Shown: in pieces, positions 1 through 7,254 of the stretch | Layout of the letters: the number at the start of each line of letters is the position of its first letter | Position numbering within the stretch: the stretch's first letter is position 1 | Assembly (NCBI GenBank): GCA_937132175.1 | Contig: CAKZNU010000175.1 | Location: forward strand, 1-15,697 | Length of the DNA stretch: 15,697 nucleotides | Direction: 5' to 3' | Source of the DNA: an uncultured euryarchaeote | GTDB lineage: Archaea > Nanohalarchaeota > Nanosalinia > Nanosalinales > Nanosalinaceae | Position numbers and translations under genes: made by a program | The notes under the pieces: generated by a model | Databases searched by the model: none | What the model was told of the DNA's origin: nothing | The model's input: only the letters and a program-made list of their open reading frames with translations

Positions 1-426
1 GTAATGACCCTTTCCATACTCGGATTCATGGTATCGATCTTTTACCTGCTGATGGATGCACCCGATCTTGTGTTGACACAGCTGGTTGTAGAGACTCTTA
101 CACTGATAATCTTCCTCCTGGTGCTGGACAGGCTCCCGGAGTTTTCAGGCTTCGACGGACACAGGTCAAGAGATATCATGCTCTCCGGTGCCGCAGGACT
201 CACCGTCTTCATCGGGTCTCTCCTGGCTACTGCAGAGGAGAAGCCGGCGGAGCTTGCAAGCTACTACCTTGAAAACGCTGTACCGGGTTCAGGAGGAGGA
301 AACGTGGTAAACGTCATACTTGTAGACTTCAGAGGCTTTGATACACTGGTAGAGACCTCTGTCATCTTCATGGCGGGGCTTGCGGTAGTCATGCTGTTCA
401 GGATGAGAGGTGATGAGGATGAGTGA
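1..426 (+). CDS. mnhA: Mrp/Mnh Na+/H+ antiporter subunit A, C-terminal part (left-truncated)
   Basis: C-terminal region of the large MrpA/MnhA subunit of the multisubunit membrane Na+/H+ antiporter. The frame is open to the left edge and the first ATG (position 4) falls inside a membrane helix, so I treat the gene as cut by the window rather than starting here. Visible marks are the DUF4040/MbhD-like helix containing DAPDLVLTQLVVETL and the MbhE-like segment GGGNVVNVILVDFRGFDTL, both standard for the end of MrpA. The acidic tail RGDEDE ends 8 bases inside mnhB. In some archaea these two domains are separate MbhD/MbhE-like genes, so a stand-alone short gene cannot be excluded without the upstream sequence. 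Confidence 0.85.
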   Translation, partial: VMTLSILGFMVSIFYLLMDAPDLVLTQLVVETLTLIIFLLVLDRLPEFSGFDGHRSRDIMLSGAAGLTVFIGSLLATAEEKPAELASYYLENAVPGSGGGNVVNVILVDFRGFDTLVETSVIFMAGLAVVMLFRMRGDEDE

Positions 427-859
427 TATAGTCACGGAACAGGTCACGAAGGCCGTGACACCGATTATGTTGCTGGTCTCACTGAACTTCTTCCTTCAGG
501 GACATAACCTTCCGGGGGGAGGATTCATCGCAGGAGTCATGGCGGCAGCAGGACTCGCACTTTTCTACATAGTCTTCAACCTTGAGGGGGTAGACAGGTT
601 ACAGGGAGAGGAAAGAGAGGGCTACAGGAACCTATCGCTTTTCACCTCGGTCTCCGGGGCAGGTATAGCTCTTGCACTTGCAACCGGCATAGCACAGATG
701 ATGCTTGGATTCAGCTTTCTGGAGCATACACACGGAAAGGTGGAGATACCTCTGGTCGGACACCCGCATCTGACGACCGCAGTACTGTTTGACCTCGGAG
801 TCTACCTGGCTGTGACAGGATCTGTGCTGGCAGCAGTGGAGGTGATTGGACAGGAATGA
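419..859 (+). CDS. mnhB: Mrp/Mnh Na+/H+ antiporter subunit B
   Basis: MrpB/MnhB, a small polytopic membrane subunit of the antiporter. The conserved segment NFFLQGHNLPGGGFIAGVM near residues 25-45 is the family signature, and four hydrophobic helices follow. I chose ATG 419 rather than GTG 410 or ATG 413 because GAGGTGATGAGG lies just before it as a ribosome site; this gives 146 residues, normal for the family. It overlaps the end of mnhA by 8 bases and its stop overlaps the mnhC start as ATGA, which points to translational coupling inside one operon. Confidence 0.92.
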   Translation: MSDIVTEQVTKAVTPIMLLVSLNFFLQGHNLPGGGFIAGVMAAAGLALFYIVFNLEGVDRLQGEEREGYRNLSLFTSVSGAGIALALATGIAQMMLGFSFLEHTHGKVEIPLVGHPHLTTAVLFDLGVYLAVTGSVLAAVEVIGQE

Positions 860-1191
860 GTCCTGTTCTATCAGCTATACTCGGGTTGATGTTTGCAGGA
901 GGCACCTACCTGATACTGAGCCGTGATGCAGTGCAGGTGGTGATAGGCTCTCTGGTACTCAGCCAGTGTGCAAACCTCTACATCATGATCGCTGGCGGAA
1001 AAGACGGTGAAGCGCCTATAGTCGGTCATCACGGCGCAGCAAACGTAACCGATCCTGTGCCACAGGCACTGGTTCTTACCGCGATAGTTATAGGTTTCGC
1101 AACAACTGCATTCCTGTTGACACTGGTCTACAGGTTCTACGAGGAAAACGAGGAGGTAGACCTGGAGAAGCTTGGAGGTGAGAAAAGTTGA
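856..1191 (+). CDS. mnhC: Mrp/Mnh Na+/H+ antiporter subunit C
   Basis: MrpC/MnhC, homologous to NuoK of complex I, an integral membrane subunit of about 110 residues. The order of helices, the segment VQVVIGSLVLSQCANLYIM, and the later DPVPQALVLTAIVIGFATTA are typical of the family: the second is the strongly conserved 'DPLPQALVLTAIVI' region. The start ATG shares an ATGA with the mnhB stop. The stop overlaps the TTG start of mnhD. The C-terminal tail is acidic (EENEEVDLEKLGGE), as expected for a salt-adapted cytosolic tail. Confidence 0.93.
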   Translation: MSPVLSAILGLMFAGGTYLILSRDAVQVVIGSLVLSQCANLYIMIAGGKDGEAPIVGHHGAANVTDPVPQALVLTAIVIGFATTAFLLTLVYRFYEENEEVDLEKLGGEKS

Positions 1192-2723
1192 CACAGATGG
1201 TTATACTGCCGTTTATTGCGGCGATGGTGACAGCGGTAGCCTCACTGGCTGTGAAGGAAAAACAGGTTAGGGACTACGTAAGTACAGCAGGTAACATCCT
1301 GTATTCGGGGCTTGCGGTCTACCTCTCGCTGGAGGTTCTGGGTTCTGGGCCTCTTTCTTACGCCTTAGGTGGCTGGGAGGCGCCTTTCGGGATCACGCTG
1401 CTGGCGGATGAGCTATCGGCATTCATGCTTCTGATGACCGCGGTGGTATCTCTTGCAGGAAACGTCTACTCCTCAAGCTTTGTCTCGGATGATGCGAAGT
1501 CCTCGGGATACTACGTCTTCCTCAACTTCATGCTTGCCGGTATGACCGGTGCCTTCCTGACAGCGGATCTCTTCAACCTGTTTGTGATGTTTGAGCTGGT
1601 TTTGCTCTCGAGTTATGCCCTTGTCAGCATCAGGGACAACCGGAGACAGCTTTTCACATCACTGAAGTACGTGGTGATGAATCTCCTGGGATCATCCTTC
1701 ATGCTGGTGGCTATAGGAGGAATCTACGGGGTAACAGGCAGCCTCAACATGGCGGCGATCTCACGCAGGCTGGCGCAGAACCCGTCGATGGCGGGACCGG
1801 TGCTTGGTTTCTCTGTACTGCTTTTCACAGTCTTTGCCCTGAAATCCGGCCTGGTGCCTTTCCATTTCTGGGCGCCACATGTATACTCCGACTCGCCTGC
1901 ACCGGCATCAGCGATGATGGCAGGAATCAGCAAGAAGGTCGGAATCTATGCCATAATCAGGGTATTCGTTACGGTACTCGGCTCTACGGCTCTCGGAGCT
2001 AAAACCCTGATGCCCGGACTTGAGGTAGGTGCAGCCATAGGTACACTGCTTTTCGTAATGTCTTGTGCCACCGTCCTGCTGGGAGGGGTATCGGCCATCA
2101 ACAGAAAGACTCTGGACAGGATACTTTCCTACTCCAGCATCGGACAGGTAGGGTTCATAACGCTGCCGATAGCGCTTTTCCTGACAGGGGCCGCGGAATC
2201 GGCACTTGCGGCCTCCCTAGTCTATACCCTGAGCCACAGCATCTCAAAGTCCGGACTGTTCATGGCCTCAGGAACAATCAAGAAGGCAGCAGGTACAGAC
2301 AGTATAGAGGACCTCGGAGGAGTATCCGAGGCTGACAGAACAGTAGCCACATCATTCTTTGTGCTGGCTTTCTCTCTCGTAGGCATACCGCCTTTACTCG
2401 GGTTCATGGGAAAGCTTTCAGTCTTCAGGTCAGCGGTATCTGCAGGTTCACCAGGGGCTTTACTCGTCTTGCTTATCGGAGCTGTGATGACTCTTCTGTA
2501 CTTCACGAAGTCATGGCTCAGTGCCTTCTTCGGAGAGGTAAAGAGCTTTGACGCCTCAGAGGTCTCGGGCAGGGAGAAGGCTGCTATAGCCTTCCTGGCT
2601 GCGGTAGCAATTACAGCAGGGCTTGCAGGTGGAGAGGTCTACTCACTGGCACAACAGGGTGCAGACGCAGCTGCCGATACACAGGGATACATAGATGCAG
2701 TACTGGGAGGTGAAACAGGATGA
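1188..2723 (+). CDS. mnhD: Mrp/Mnh Na+/H+ antiporter subunit D
   Basis: MrpD/MnhD, homologous to NuoL/M/N and one of the ion-translocating subunits. At 511 residues it is full length. The two residues known to be essential in MrpD families are visible in their usual contexts: Glu136 in LFNLFVMFELVLLSSYALV and Lys219 in FALKSGLVPFHFWAPHVY. About 14 hydrophobic segments are present. The start is TTG at 1188, overlapping the mnhC stop as TTGA; GGAGGTGA at 1174-1181 is an almost ideal ribosome site for it, and no ATG competes nearby except codon 4. The rare start codon in an otherwise ATG operon may lower the output of this subunit or depend on coupling. Confidence 0.95.
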   Translation: MTQMVILPFIAAMVTAVASLAVKEKQVRDYVSTAGNILYSGLAVYLSLEVLGSGPLSYALGGWEAPFGITLLADELSAFMLLMTAVVSLAGNVYSSSFVSDDAKSSGYYVFLNFMLAGMTGAFLTADLFNLFVMFELVLLSSYALVSIRDNRRQLFTSLKYVVMNLLGSSFMLVAIGGIYGVTGSLNMAAISRRLAQNPSMAGPVLGFSVLLFTVFALKSGLVPFHFWAPHVYSDSPAPASAMMAGISKKVGIYAIIRVFVTVLGSTALGAKTLMPGLEVGAAIGTLLFVMSCATVLLGGVSAINRKTLDRILSYSSIGQVGFITLPIALFLTGAAESALAASLVYTLSHSISKSGLFMASGTIKKAAGTDSIEDLGGVSEADRTVATSFFVLAFSLVGIPPLLGFMGKLSVFRSAVSAGSPGALLVLLIGAVMTLLYFTKSWLSAFFGEVKSFDASEVSGREKAAIAFLAAVAITAGLAGGEVYSLAQQGADAAADTQGYIDAVLGGETG

Positions 2724-3205
2724 GAGAGTATGTCTTCAACGGACTTGTAATGAGTCTGGTCTGGATGATGGTGCGTGGATCGGCTTCAGGGACAACAGCA
2801 GTCTTCGGAGCCGCCGTAGGAGTATTTACTGCGTACAGGTTCAGAGGGGTCTTCGGAAACAGATCCATCCATTTCTCGAGCCTGCGTCGTATACCGTATG
2901 CACTTAGCTACTTCAGGGCCTTCATCATCGATCTCCTGAAGTCAAACCTGGAGGTTGCTTACATAGTCCTTGGAGGCAAGGAGACGGATCCCGGAAGCTT
3001 CAGCTACAGCCACAGCCTGGAGGACCGAACCGCGCTGGCAGTACTGGCAAACACTATAACACTGACCCCGGGAACCCTCACGGTCAGATGTACAGAGGAA
3101 AAACTGGAGGTACACTGCATCCGGCTTGAGGACCGTCAAGAGGCCAGAGAAGAGATAGAAAACATGGAGGAAAAGCTGAAGAAGGTGTTCAACGATGATA
3201 ACTGA
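2720..3205 (+). CDS. mnhE: Mrp/Mnh Na+/H+ antiporter subunit E
   Basis: MrpE/MnhE, a 161-residue membrane subunit needed for assembly or function of the Mrp complex. It has N-terminal hydrophobic helices (residues about 5-35), a further membrane-associated stretch around residues 50-75, and the family signature LAVLANTITLTPGTLTV at about residues 108-124, followed by a soluble acidic C-terminus (EEIENMEEKLKKVF). The start is coupled to the mnhD stop through ATGA. Its end overlaps mnhF by 11 bases. Confidence 0.92.
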   Translation: MREYVFNGLVMSLVWMMVRGSASGTTAVFGAAVGVFTAYRFRGVFGNRSIHFSSLRRIPYALSYFRAFIIDLLKSNLEVAYIVLGGKETDPGSFSYSHSLEDRTALAVLANTITLTPGTLTVRCTEEKLEVHCIRLEDRQEAREEIENMEEKLKKVFNDDN

Positions 3206-3455
3206 AACAGGTATAGTGGTTTCGGCACTGCTTGTCGCAGCAGCAAGCTACAGGGTTATAGACGGACCCAGGGTAGAGGACAGGGTGGTCGCTCTCGATA
3301 CTATAAGCACCAACGTCGTGGCACTTGCAGTCCTGTACGCCGTACATACCGGCAAGGCCTTTTTCATCAACGTAGCGCTGATGCTTGCAATCACAGGATT
3401 CATCGCAACGGTTTCAACCTCGATGTACATCAGGGACGGTGATATAATTAGATGA
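3195..3455 (+). CDS. mnhF: Mrp/Mnh Na+/H+ antiporter subunit F
   Basis: MrpF/MnhF, an 86-residue subunit with three predicted helices. The conserved segment GPRVEDRVVALDTISTNVV (residues about 24-42) matches the 'GPTxxDRVVALD' signature of MrpF. An AAGGTG sequence seven to eight bases before ATG 3195 supports this start inside mnhE. The stop overlaps the mnhG start as ATGA. Confidence 0.92.
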   Translation: MITETGIVVSALLVAAASYRVIDGPRVEDRVVALDTISTNVVALAVLYAVHTGKAFFINVALMLAITGFIATVSTSMYIRDGDIIR

Positions 3456-3715
3456 ACGAGATACTGCTTGTACCGGGACTTATCTTCCTTGCAACAGGAA
3501 CACTGGGCATCATCCGCCTGAAAGGAACCTTGAACAGGATGCATGCCTCATCAAAAGCCTCTACTCTTGGCGTAGGCTTTGTGATACTTGCAGGTGCAAC
3601 AGAGTTTTATCCGGACGGTGCATGGCTCACAGCATTTCTTGCACTCGTCTTCATGTTCGTGACAGCTCCTACAGGAGCACACATGGTAGCAAGAGCCAGA
3701 GAAGAAAGCTCCTGA
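3452..3715 (+). CDS. mnhG: Mrp/Mnh Na+/H+ antiporter subunit G
   Basis: MrpG/MnhG, the last gene of the operon, 87 residues, three helices. The segment GTLGIIRLKGTLNRMHASSK at residues about 17-36 corresponds to the family signature 'GIIRFPDFYTRLHAATK', and the end carries the usual APTGAHMVARA. It is followed after only 8 bases by the end of the converging metal ATPase gene; the two stop codons sit in the arms of a small inverted repeat (CCTGA...TCAGG). All seven Mrp subunits are therefore represented in A-B-C-D-E-F-G order, the usual Mrp order. Confidence 0.92.
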   Translation: MNEILLVPGLIFLATGTLGIIRLKGTLNRMHASSKASTLGVGFVILAGATEFYPDGAWLTAFLALVFMFVTAPTGAHMVARAREESS

Positions 3716-3728
3716 AACCTGCATCAGG
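3711..3728. repeat. Small inverted repeat holding both convergent stop codons
   Basis: CCTGA (3711-3715) and TCAGG (3724-3728) form a 5-bp inverted repeat with an 8-base loop. The TGA of mnhG lies in the left arm and the TGA of the opposing metal ATPase lies in the right arm. It could act as a weak bidirectional end-of-gene hairpin, but it is short and has no adjoining T-run, so the regulatory reading is tentative. Confidence 0.3.
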
Positions 3729-5697
3729 TTCCCGGTTCCTGCCTTCTCAGAAGCTGGGCGTTAAATGAAACAATGACTGTGCTGAGGGACATGATCACCG
3801 CTCCGGCGGCCGGAGAAAGCACCAGACCCAGGGGAGCTGCTACGCCGGCGGCCAGAGGAATAGCAAAGGCGTTGTAACCTGTGGCCCAGAGAAGATTCTG
3901 TCGCATCTTCCTGTAGCTCGAGGCACTTAAGTCAAGCATCCTGACCGCGTCCATAGGATCATCATCTACAAGAACAATATCGGCGGACTCAACCGCAACA
4001 TCCGTACCTGAACCTATAGATATCCCTGCATCAGCACGTACAAGAGCCGGTGCATCGTTTACCCCGTCTCCGGCCACTGCAACGTATTCGCCGTCCTCCT
4101 GAAGCTCCCTCACCTTCTCGTCTTTCTCCTTGGGCAGAACCTCGGCAAAGAAGGTATCTATTCCAAGCTCATCGGCTACCGATCGTGCAACAGGCTCGGA
4201 GTCACCTGTAAGCATAGCAACCTCTATACCTCTTTCCTGAAGCCTATCTACGGCTTCCCTGCTTTCCTGCCTGATAACGTCCGCCAGAGCCACGGCTGCG
4301 ACTGCCTCTCCGTCCCTGAAGAGAAAGACCACGGTCTCGGATTCACCTGCTCTCTCGTCCGCAAAGGACTCAAGGCTCTCAGGAACCAGAAACTCCTGTG
4401 CCTCCGCAAGATTCGGGCCGCCGACATACACCTTCCCTCCTTCTACATCCGCCTTCACGCCTTTCCCCTTTATCAAGGAAAAGCTCTCGGGCTCCGGTAT
4501 CTCAATACCTCTTTCCTGTGCAGACCTCCTTATGGCCTCAGCTATCACGTGTTCGGACTCGTACTCAGCTGCGGCCATCAGTGAAAGAGCCTGTTCCTCC
4601 CGTAGATCTGTAGTTTCTACCTCGGTTACACCCATCTCTCCTTCGGTCAAGGTACCTGTCTTGTCAAACACGAAAGTATCCGTATTTCTTACCTCCTCCA
4701 TGGCCGTCCTGTCACGTATAAGTATTCCGTTGCTGGCCGCCATAGAAGTGTTTATAGCCACCACGAGAGGTACGGCGAGACCGAGTGCATGTGGACACGC
4801 GATAACAAGAACCGTAACCGTTCTCTCTATCACCGTTACATCAAAGCCTGTGGCAAGGGTCCAGGCGAAAGCCGTCACCGCTCCCGAGGCCAGAGCAACG
4901 TAGAAAAGCCATCCTGCGGCCCGGTCAGCAAGTGCCTGCGTGCGGGAACTTTCCTCCTCCGCCTCCTCAACCAGATGCTTTATACCGGAAAGAGTGGTTT
5001 CCTCACCTGTGGCAGTCACCTCTACCGTAAGGCTTCCCTCCATGTTGACGGTGCCGGCTACCGCCTTGTCTCCCTCCTCCTTCTCAACAGGCTCTGACTC
5101 CCCGGTAATCATGGACTCATCGACCTCTGAGCCCCCGTCTATGACTTCTCCGTCGGCAGGAACAGAGGCTCCGGGACGTACAAGAACTTGATCTCCCTCC
5201 TCCAGATCCGAAACCTCAACCTCCTCAGTGGAGCCGTCCTCAAGCAGTCTCTCCGCGGTATCTGGCATAAGCTCCGCGAGCTCATCTACCGCTCCGGAGG
5301 CCTTTCTTACGCTGCGCATCTCAATCCAGTGACCCAGCAACATGATATCGATAAGGGTTACAAGCTCCCAGAAAAACGTAGACTGTGCCTCGAGAAACAG
5401 AGACCCCATACTGTAGACAAACGCCACCACCACAGCCAGAGATATCAGCATCATCATACCTGGCTCTCTGTCAATGAACTCGTCCCTTGCCATCCTCAGG
5501 AAGGGAAGGCCGCCGTAGAGGAAAACCACGATAGAAAATACAGGTACCACAAGCTTTGAGCCGGGGAATACAGGTGGAGAGTAACCAAGCAAGCCGGAAA
5601 CAAAGCTGCTGAAGTAAAGTACCGGCAGAGACAGTACCGTGGAAACAAAGAACTTTCTCCTGAACATCAGCTCATGGCTTCGATGATCATCTGCCAT
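3724..5697 (-). CDS. copB: CopB-class heavy-metal translocating P1B-3-type ATPase
   Basis: Membrane ATPase that exports copper or a related heavy metal. Counting from ATG 5697 (657 residues), visible motifs are TGES (198-201, actuator), CPH in helix 6 (301-303), DKTGT with phosphorylated Asp345, GDGVNDAP (543-550), N-x6-YN-x4-P in helix 7 (601-614) and MSxST in helix 8 (636-640). The CPH/YN/MSxST set is diagnostic of the P1B-3 (CopB) subgroup. There is no HMA or long His-rich N-terminal metal domain, only a short HRSHE. The nucleotide-binding His-Pro dipeptide normally found in 'SEHP' reads SEHV here (His383). A TTG start at 5712 would add five residues and lies about 24 bases from the TATA box, so it remains possible. 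The metal is inferred from subgroup only. Confidence 0.9.
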   Translation of the reverse strand: MADDHRSHELMFRRKFFVSTVLSLPVLYFSSFVSGLLGYSPPVFPGSKLVVPVFSIVVFLYGGLPFLRMARDEFIDREPGMMMLISLAVVVAFVYSMGSLFLEAQSTFFWELVTLIDIMLLGHWIEMRSVRKASGAVDELAELMPDTAERLLEDGSTEEVEVSDLEEGDQVLVRPGASVPADGEVIDGGSEVDESMITGESEPVEKEEGDKAVAGTVNMEGSLTVEVTATGEETTLSGIKHLVEEAEEESSRTQALADRAAGWLFYVALASGAVTAFAWTLATGFDVTVIERTVTVLVIACPHALGLAVPLVVAINTSMAASNGILIRDRTAMEEVRNTDTFVFDKTGTLTEGEMGVTEVETTDLREEQALSLMAAAEYESEHVIAEAIRRSAQERGIEIPEPESFSLIKGKGVKADVEGGKVYVGGPNLAEAQEFLVPESLESFADERAGESETVVFLFRDGEAVAAVALADVIRQESREAVDRLQERGIEVAMLTGDSEPVARSVADELGIDTFFAEVLPKEKDEKVRELQEDGEYVAVAGDGVNDAPALVRADAGISIGSGTDVAVESADIVLVDDDPMDAVRMLDLSASSYRKMRQNLLWATGYNAFAIPLAAGVAAPLGLVLSPAAGAVIMSLSTVIVSFNAQLLRRQEPGT

Positions 5698-5732
5698 AAC
5701 TACAGTAACCAACTCCAGCTTAATTAAGCATG

Positions 5733-5740
5733 TTTATATG
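5733..5740 (-). promoter_or_regulatory. TATA box for the metal ATPase gene
   Basis: On the - strand the sequence reads CATATAAA, 24 bases before TTG 5712 and about 39 before ATG 5697. Transcription would begin near 5710, giving either a leaderless TTG transcript or a very short leader to ATG. No clear BRE or palindromic operator is visible around it. Confidence 0.5.
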
Positions 5741-5779
5741 GGGGGTTCTTTGGTCAATCAGTTTTTCGATTCCGATAAG

Positions 5780-5788
5780 ATTAATATT
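5780..5788 (+). promoter_or_regulatory. Probable TATA box for the I9-like lipoprotein
   Basis: ATTAATATT lies about 25 bases before ATG 5809, the spacing seen at other leaderless genes of this window. No ribosome site precedes the ATG, which fits a leaderless transcript. Confidence 0.4.
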
Positions 5789-5808
5789 GCTCCGGCAGTA
5801 CGGTAGTT

Positions 5809-6150
5809 ATGAGGTCATCTAGTGTTGCACTCGCGCTTACCCTGGTGAGTGTCATCGGTTCCGGGTGTGTGCAGTCAAACGATACCAAGATGACAGAGGG
5901 TATACAGGATAGACTGGAGAATTCAGACTCCGAAGTTAGGATCATCGTGAAGACTTCCACCGAGATCAACTCCACCAACAAGATAGACGATTATGGAACG
6001 GTAAATCACTACTTTGAAGATCAGAACCTGGTGGCGGTTACCGCTTCAGAGAAATCGATAAGGAAACTGAGCGAGAAATCCTGGGTGGAAGAGATAGGAC
6101 CTGATAAAAAAGTACAGACCACTCAGCCTCGATCTGCAACACCGAGATAG
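5809..6150 (+). CDS. Small lipoprotein with subtilisin-propeptide (inhibitor I9)-like domain
   Basis: A 113-residue protein with a signal peptide: short basic start (MRSSS), hydrophobic core and a lipobox-like VIGSGC with Cys20 as the possible lipid attachment site. Residues about 42-102 have the pattern of a protease propeptide of the I9 family: a first strand VRIIVKT, a middle strand with GTVNHYFEDQNLVAVTA, a helix SIRKLSEKSWV, and a final EEIGPDKKV. In subtilases this domain folds the protease and inhibits it; here it ends after eleven further residues with no catalytic domain. It may be a surface-anchored protease inhibitor or the remains of a truncated subtilase. Recognition is from pattern only and should be verified by a profile search. 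Confidence 0.65.
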   Translation: MRSSSVALALTLVSVIGSGCVQSNDTKMTEGIQDRLENSDSEVRIIVKTSTEINSTNKIDDYGTVNHYFEDQNLVAVTASEKSIRKLSEKSWVEEIGPDKKVQTTQPRSATPR

Positions 6151-6166
6151 GTACGTGTCTGGACGA

Positions 6167-6249
<83 letters not shown>

Positions 6250-6274
6250 TTCGGTTACTGCGATGCTTGGAAGA

Positions 6275-6283
6275 CTTTTTATG
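6275..6283 (-). promoter_or_regulatory. TATA box for tRNA-Leu
   Basis: The - strand reads CATAAAAAG about 30 bases before the tRNA 5' end. It overlaps the stop codon region of the gene upstream (6279-6668), so the tRNA promoter sits in the coding end of that gene. Confidence 0.5.
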
Positions 6284-6668
6284 TGGAAGATGTATCCTCC
6301 GGCTCCAGCATCTCCTCGGTATACTCCTTGACCTGTAATCCAAGTTTCTTAATGGCTCTAGTCGCTCTTGCGTGTCCCAGGCCGTTCTTGCGCGATCCGA
6401 ACTCGGCCCTGACCGTATCCCCATCCATATACACATCTATATCTACTTCAAGAGTTCCTCTAGAAGTCTCTATCTCACATGTGGAGACATCTACGGCTCT
6501 GTCGTTCCCGGGTTCTTCGTGGCGACAGACTTCCTGGACTTCAACCTCGTATAGCTTAACCGGCAGAGCTGCTCCTGCGGTAACAGCCTCTGCCTTCCTG
6601 TCGTAACTAATGTCCGGGTACTCATCAAGGTCTATCTCCCAGCTCTCAGAGGCTACATACTCCGGCAT
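6279..6668 (-). CDS. Hypothetical acidic protein
   Basis: I do not recognise this 129-residue family. It has no signal peptide or membrane segment and looks like a cytosolic beta-rich protein: alternating strands such as KLYEVEVQEV, STCEIETSRGTLEVDIDVYM and DTVRAEF, then a basic helical part RATRAIKKLGLQVKEYTEEM and an acidic tail. Two cysteines (in EVCRHEE and STCEIE) could bind metal as a pair but this is weak. ATG 6668 is chosen because the TATA box is 26 bases ahead of it; TTG 6674, two codons further, would be only 20 bases away. The pattern of strands plus a terminal helix suggests a small alpha/beta domain, no more. Confidence 0.7.
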   Translation of the reverse strand: MPEYVASESWEIDLDEYPDISYDRKAEAVTAGAALPVKLYEVEVQEVCRHEEPGNDRAVDVSTCEIETSRGTLEVDIDVYMDGDTVRAEFGSRKNGLGHARATRAIKKLGLQVKEYTEEMLEPEDTSST

Positions 6669-6690
6669 GTACAAACAATGCCCGGACCGG

Positions 6691-6698
6691 TTTATAAT
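6691..6698 (-). promoter_or_regulatory. TATA box for the 6279-6668 gene
   Basis: The - strand sequence reads AGATTATAAACC across this site, 26 bases before ATG 6668, implying a leaderless transcript. It lies just beyond the 3' end of the cobalamin adenosyltransferase gene (stop at 6709), so the downstream gene probably has its own promoter rather than relying on read-through. Confidence 0.6.
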
Positions 6699-6708
6699 CT
6701 CTCTTATG

Positions 6709-7227
6709 TCAGTACTTCGGAGACTTCTCCTCTACGTCTTCTAACATGTTTTCATGCCTCGCCATAAGGAAGAAAAGATCACTCAACCTGTTGATGTAGG
6801 AAAGAACCTCTTCACGAAGCTCCTCGTCCTGATCAAGCCTCACAATTCTTCTCTCCGCCCTCCGAGCAACGCTTCTTGCGTTATGAAGCTGTGAAGCCGA
6901 CTTCGTGCCTCCTGCCAAGACAAAGCTTCTCAGAGGCGGACACTCATCCTGATAGCGATCACAGAGATCCTCAAGCCTCTCAATATTTTCCTCAGTCACC
7001 TTGGTCTCCGGCTCCCTGTTCGCAAGCTCCGCCTGAAGAATATGTAACTCATTCTGAATCTCCTCCAGCTCCTCGGCCTTTTCTCCGGAGAAACTCCTGC
7101 AGACACCTACAAGAGAGTTCAGCTCATCTACAGTCCCGTAAGCCTCAATTCTTTCACTGCTTTTCGAAACCCTCTCACCCGAGGAAAGATCGGTCCGTCC
7201 ACGATCACCTCTACCGGTATATACCAT
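6709..7227 (-). CDS. ATP:cob(I)alamin adenosyltransferase, PduO type
   Basis: Converts cob(I)alamin and ATP to adenosylcobalamin, the cofactor of radical mutases and class II ribonucleotide reductase. The 172-residue protein shows the PduO/MMAB motifs in order: YTGRGDRGRTDL (residues 3-14, ATP-binding N-terminus), YGTVDELNS (30-38), FVLAGGTKSASQLHNARSV (102-120) continuing into RRAER, and YINRLSDLFFLMAR (144-157). Length is typical and no key motif is missing. A TATA-like CATAAATC about 24 bases ahead of ATG 7227 supports a leaderless start. No cobalamin-dependent enzyme is encoded in this window, so the user of the cofactor is not shown. Confidence 0.93.
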   Translation of the reverse strand: MVYTGRGDRGRTDLSSGERVSKSSERIEAYGTVDELNSLVGVCRSFSGEKAEELEEIQNELHILQAELANREPETKVTEENIERLEDLCDRYQDECPPLRSFVLAGGTKSASQLHNARSVARRAERRIVRLDQDEELREEVLSYINRLSDLFFLMARHENMLEDVEEKSPKY

Positions 7228-7246
7228 GGTATGGACTCAAAGCACA

Positions 7247-7254
7247 GATTTATG
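7247..7254 (-). promoter_or_regulatory. TATA box for the cobalamin adenosyltransferase gene
   Basis: CATAAATC on the - strand, about 24 bases before ATG 7227 and overlapping the TAA stop (7250-7252) of the upstream coiled-coil gene. Confidence 0.5.

Noticed and set aside
4..426. Reading the first frame as a complete 140-residue protein starting at ATG 4
   Set aside because: The frame is open to the left edge and the ATG falls inside the hydrophobic helix of the MrpA C-terminal domain, so a truncated mnhA is more likely.
3724..5712. CopA-type (P1B-1) copper pump
   Set aside because: The helix 6 motif is CPH rather than CPC, and the helix 7 and 8 motifs match P1B-3.
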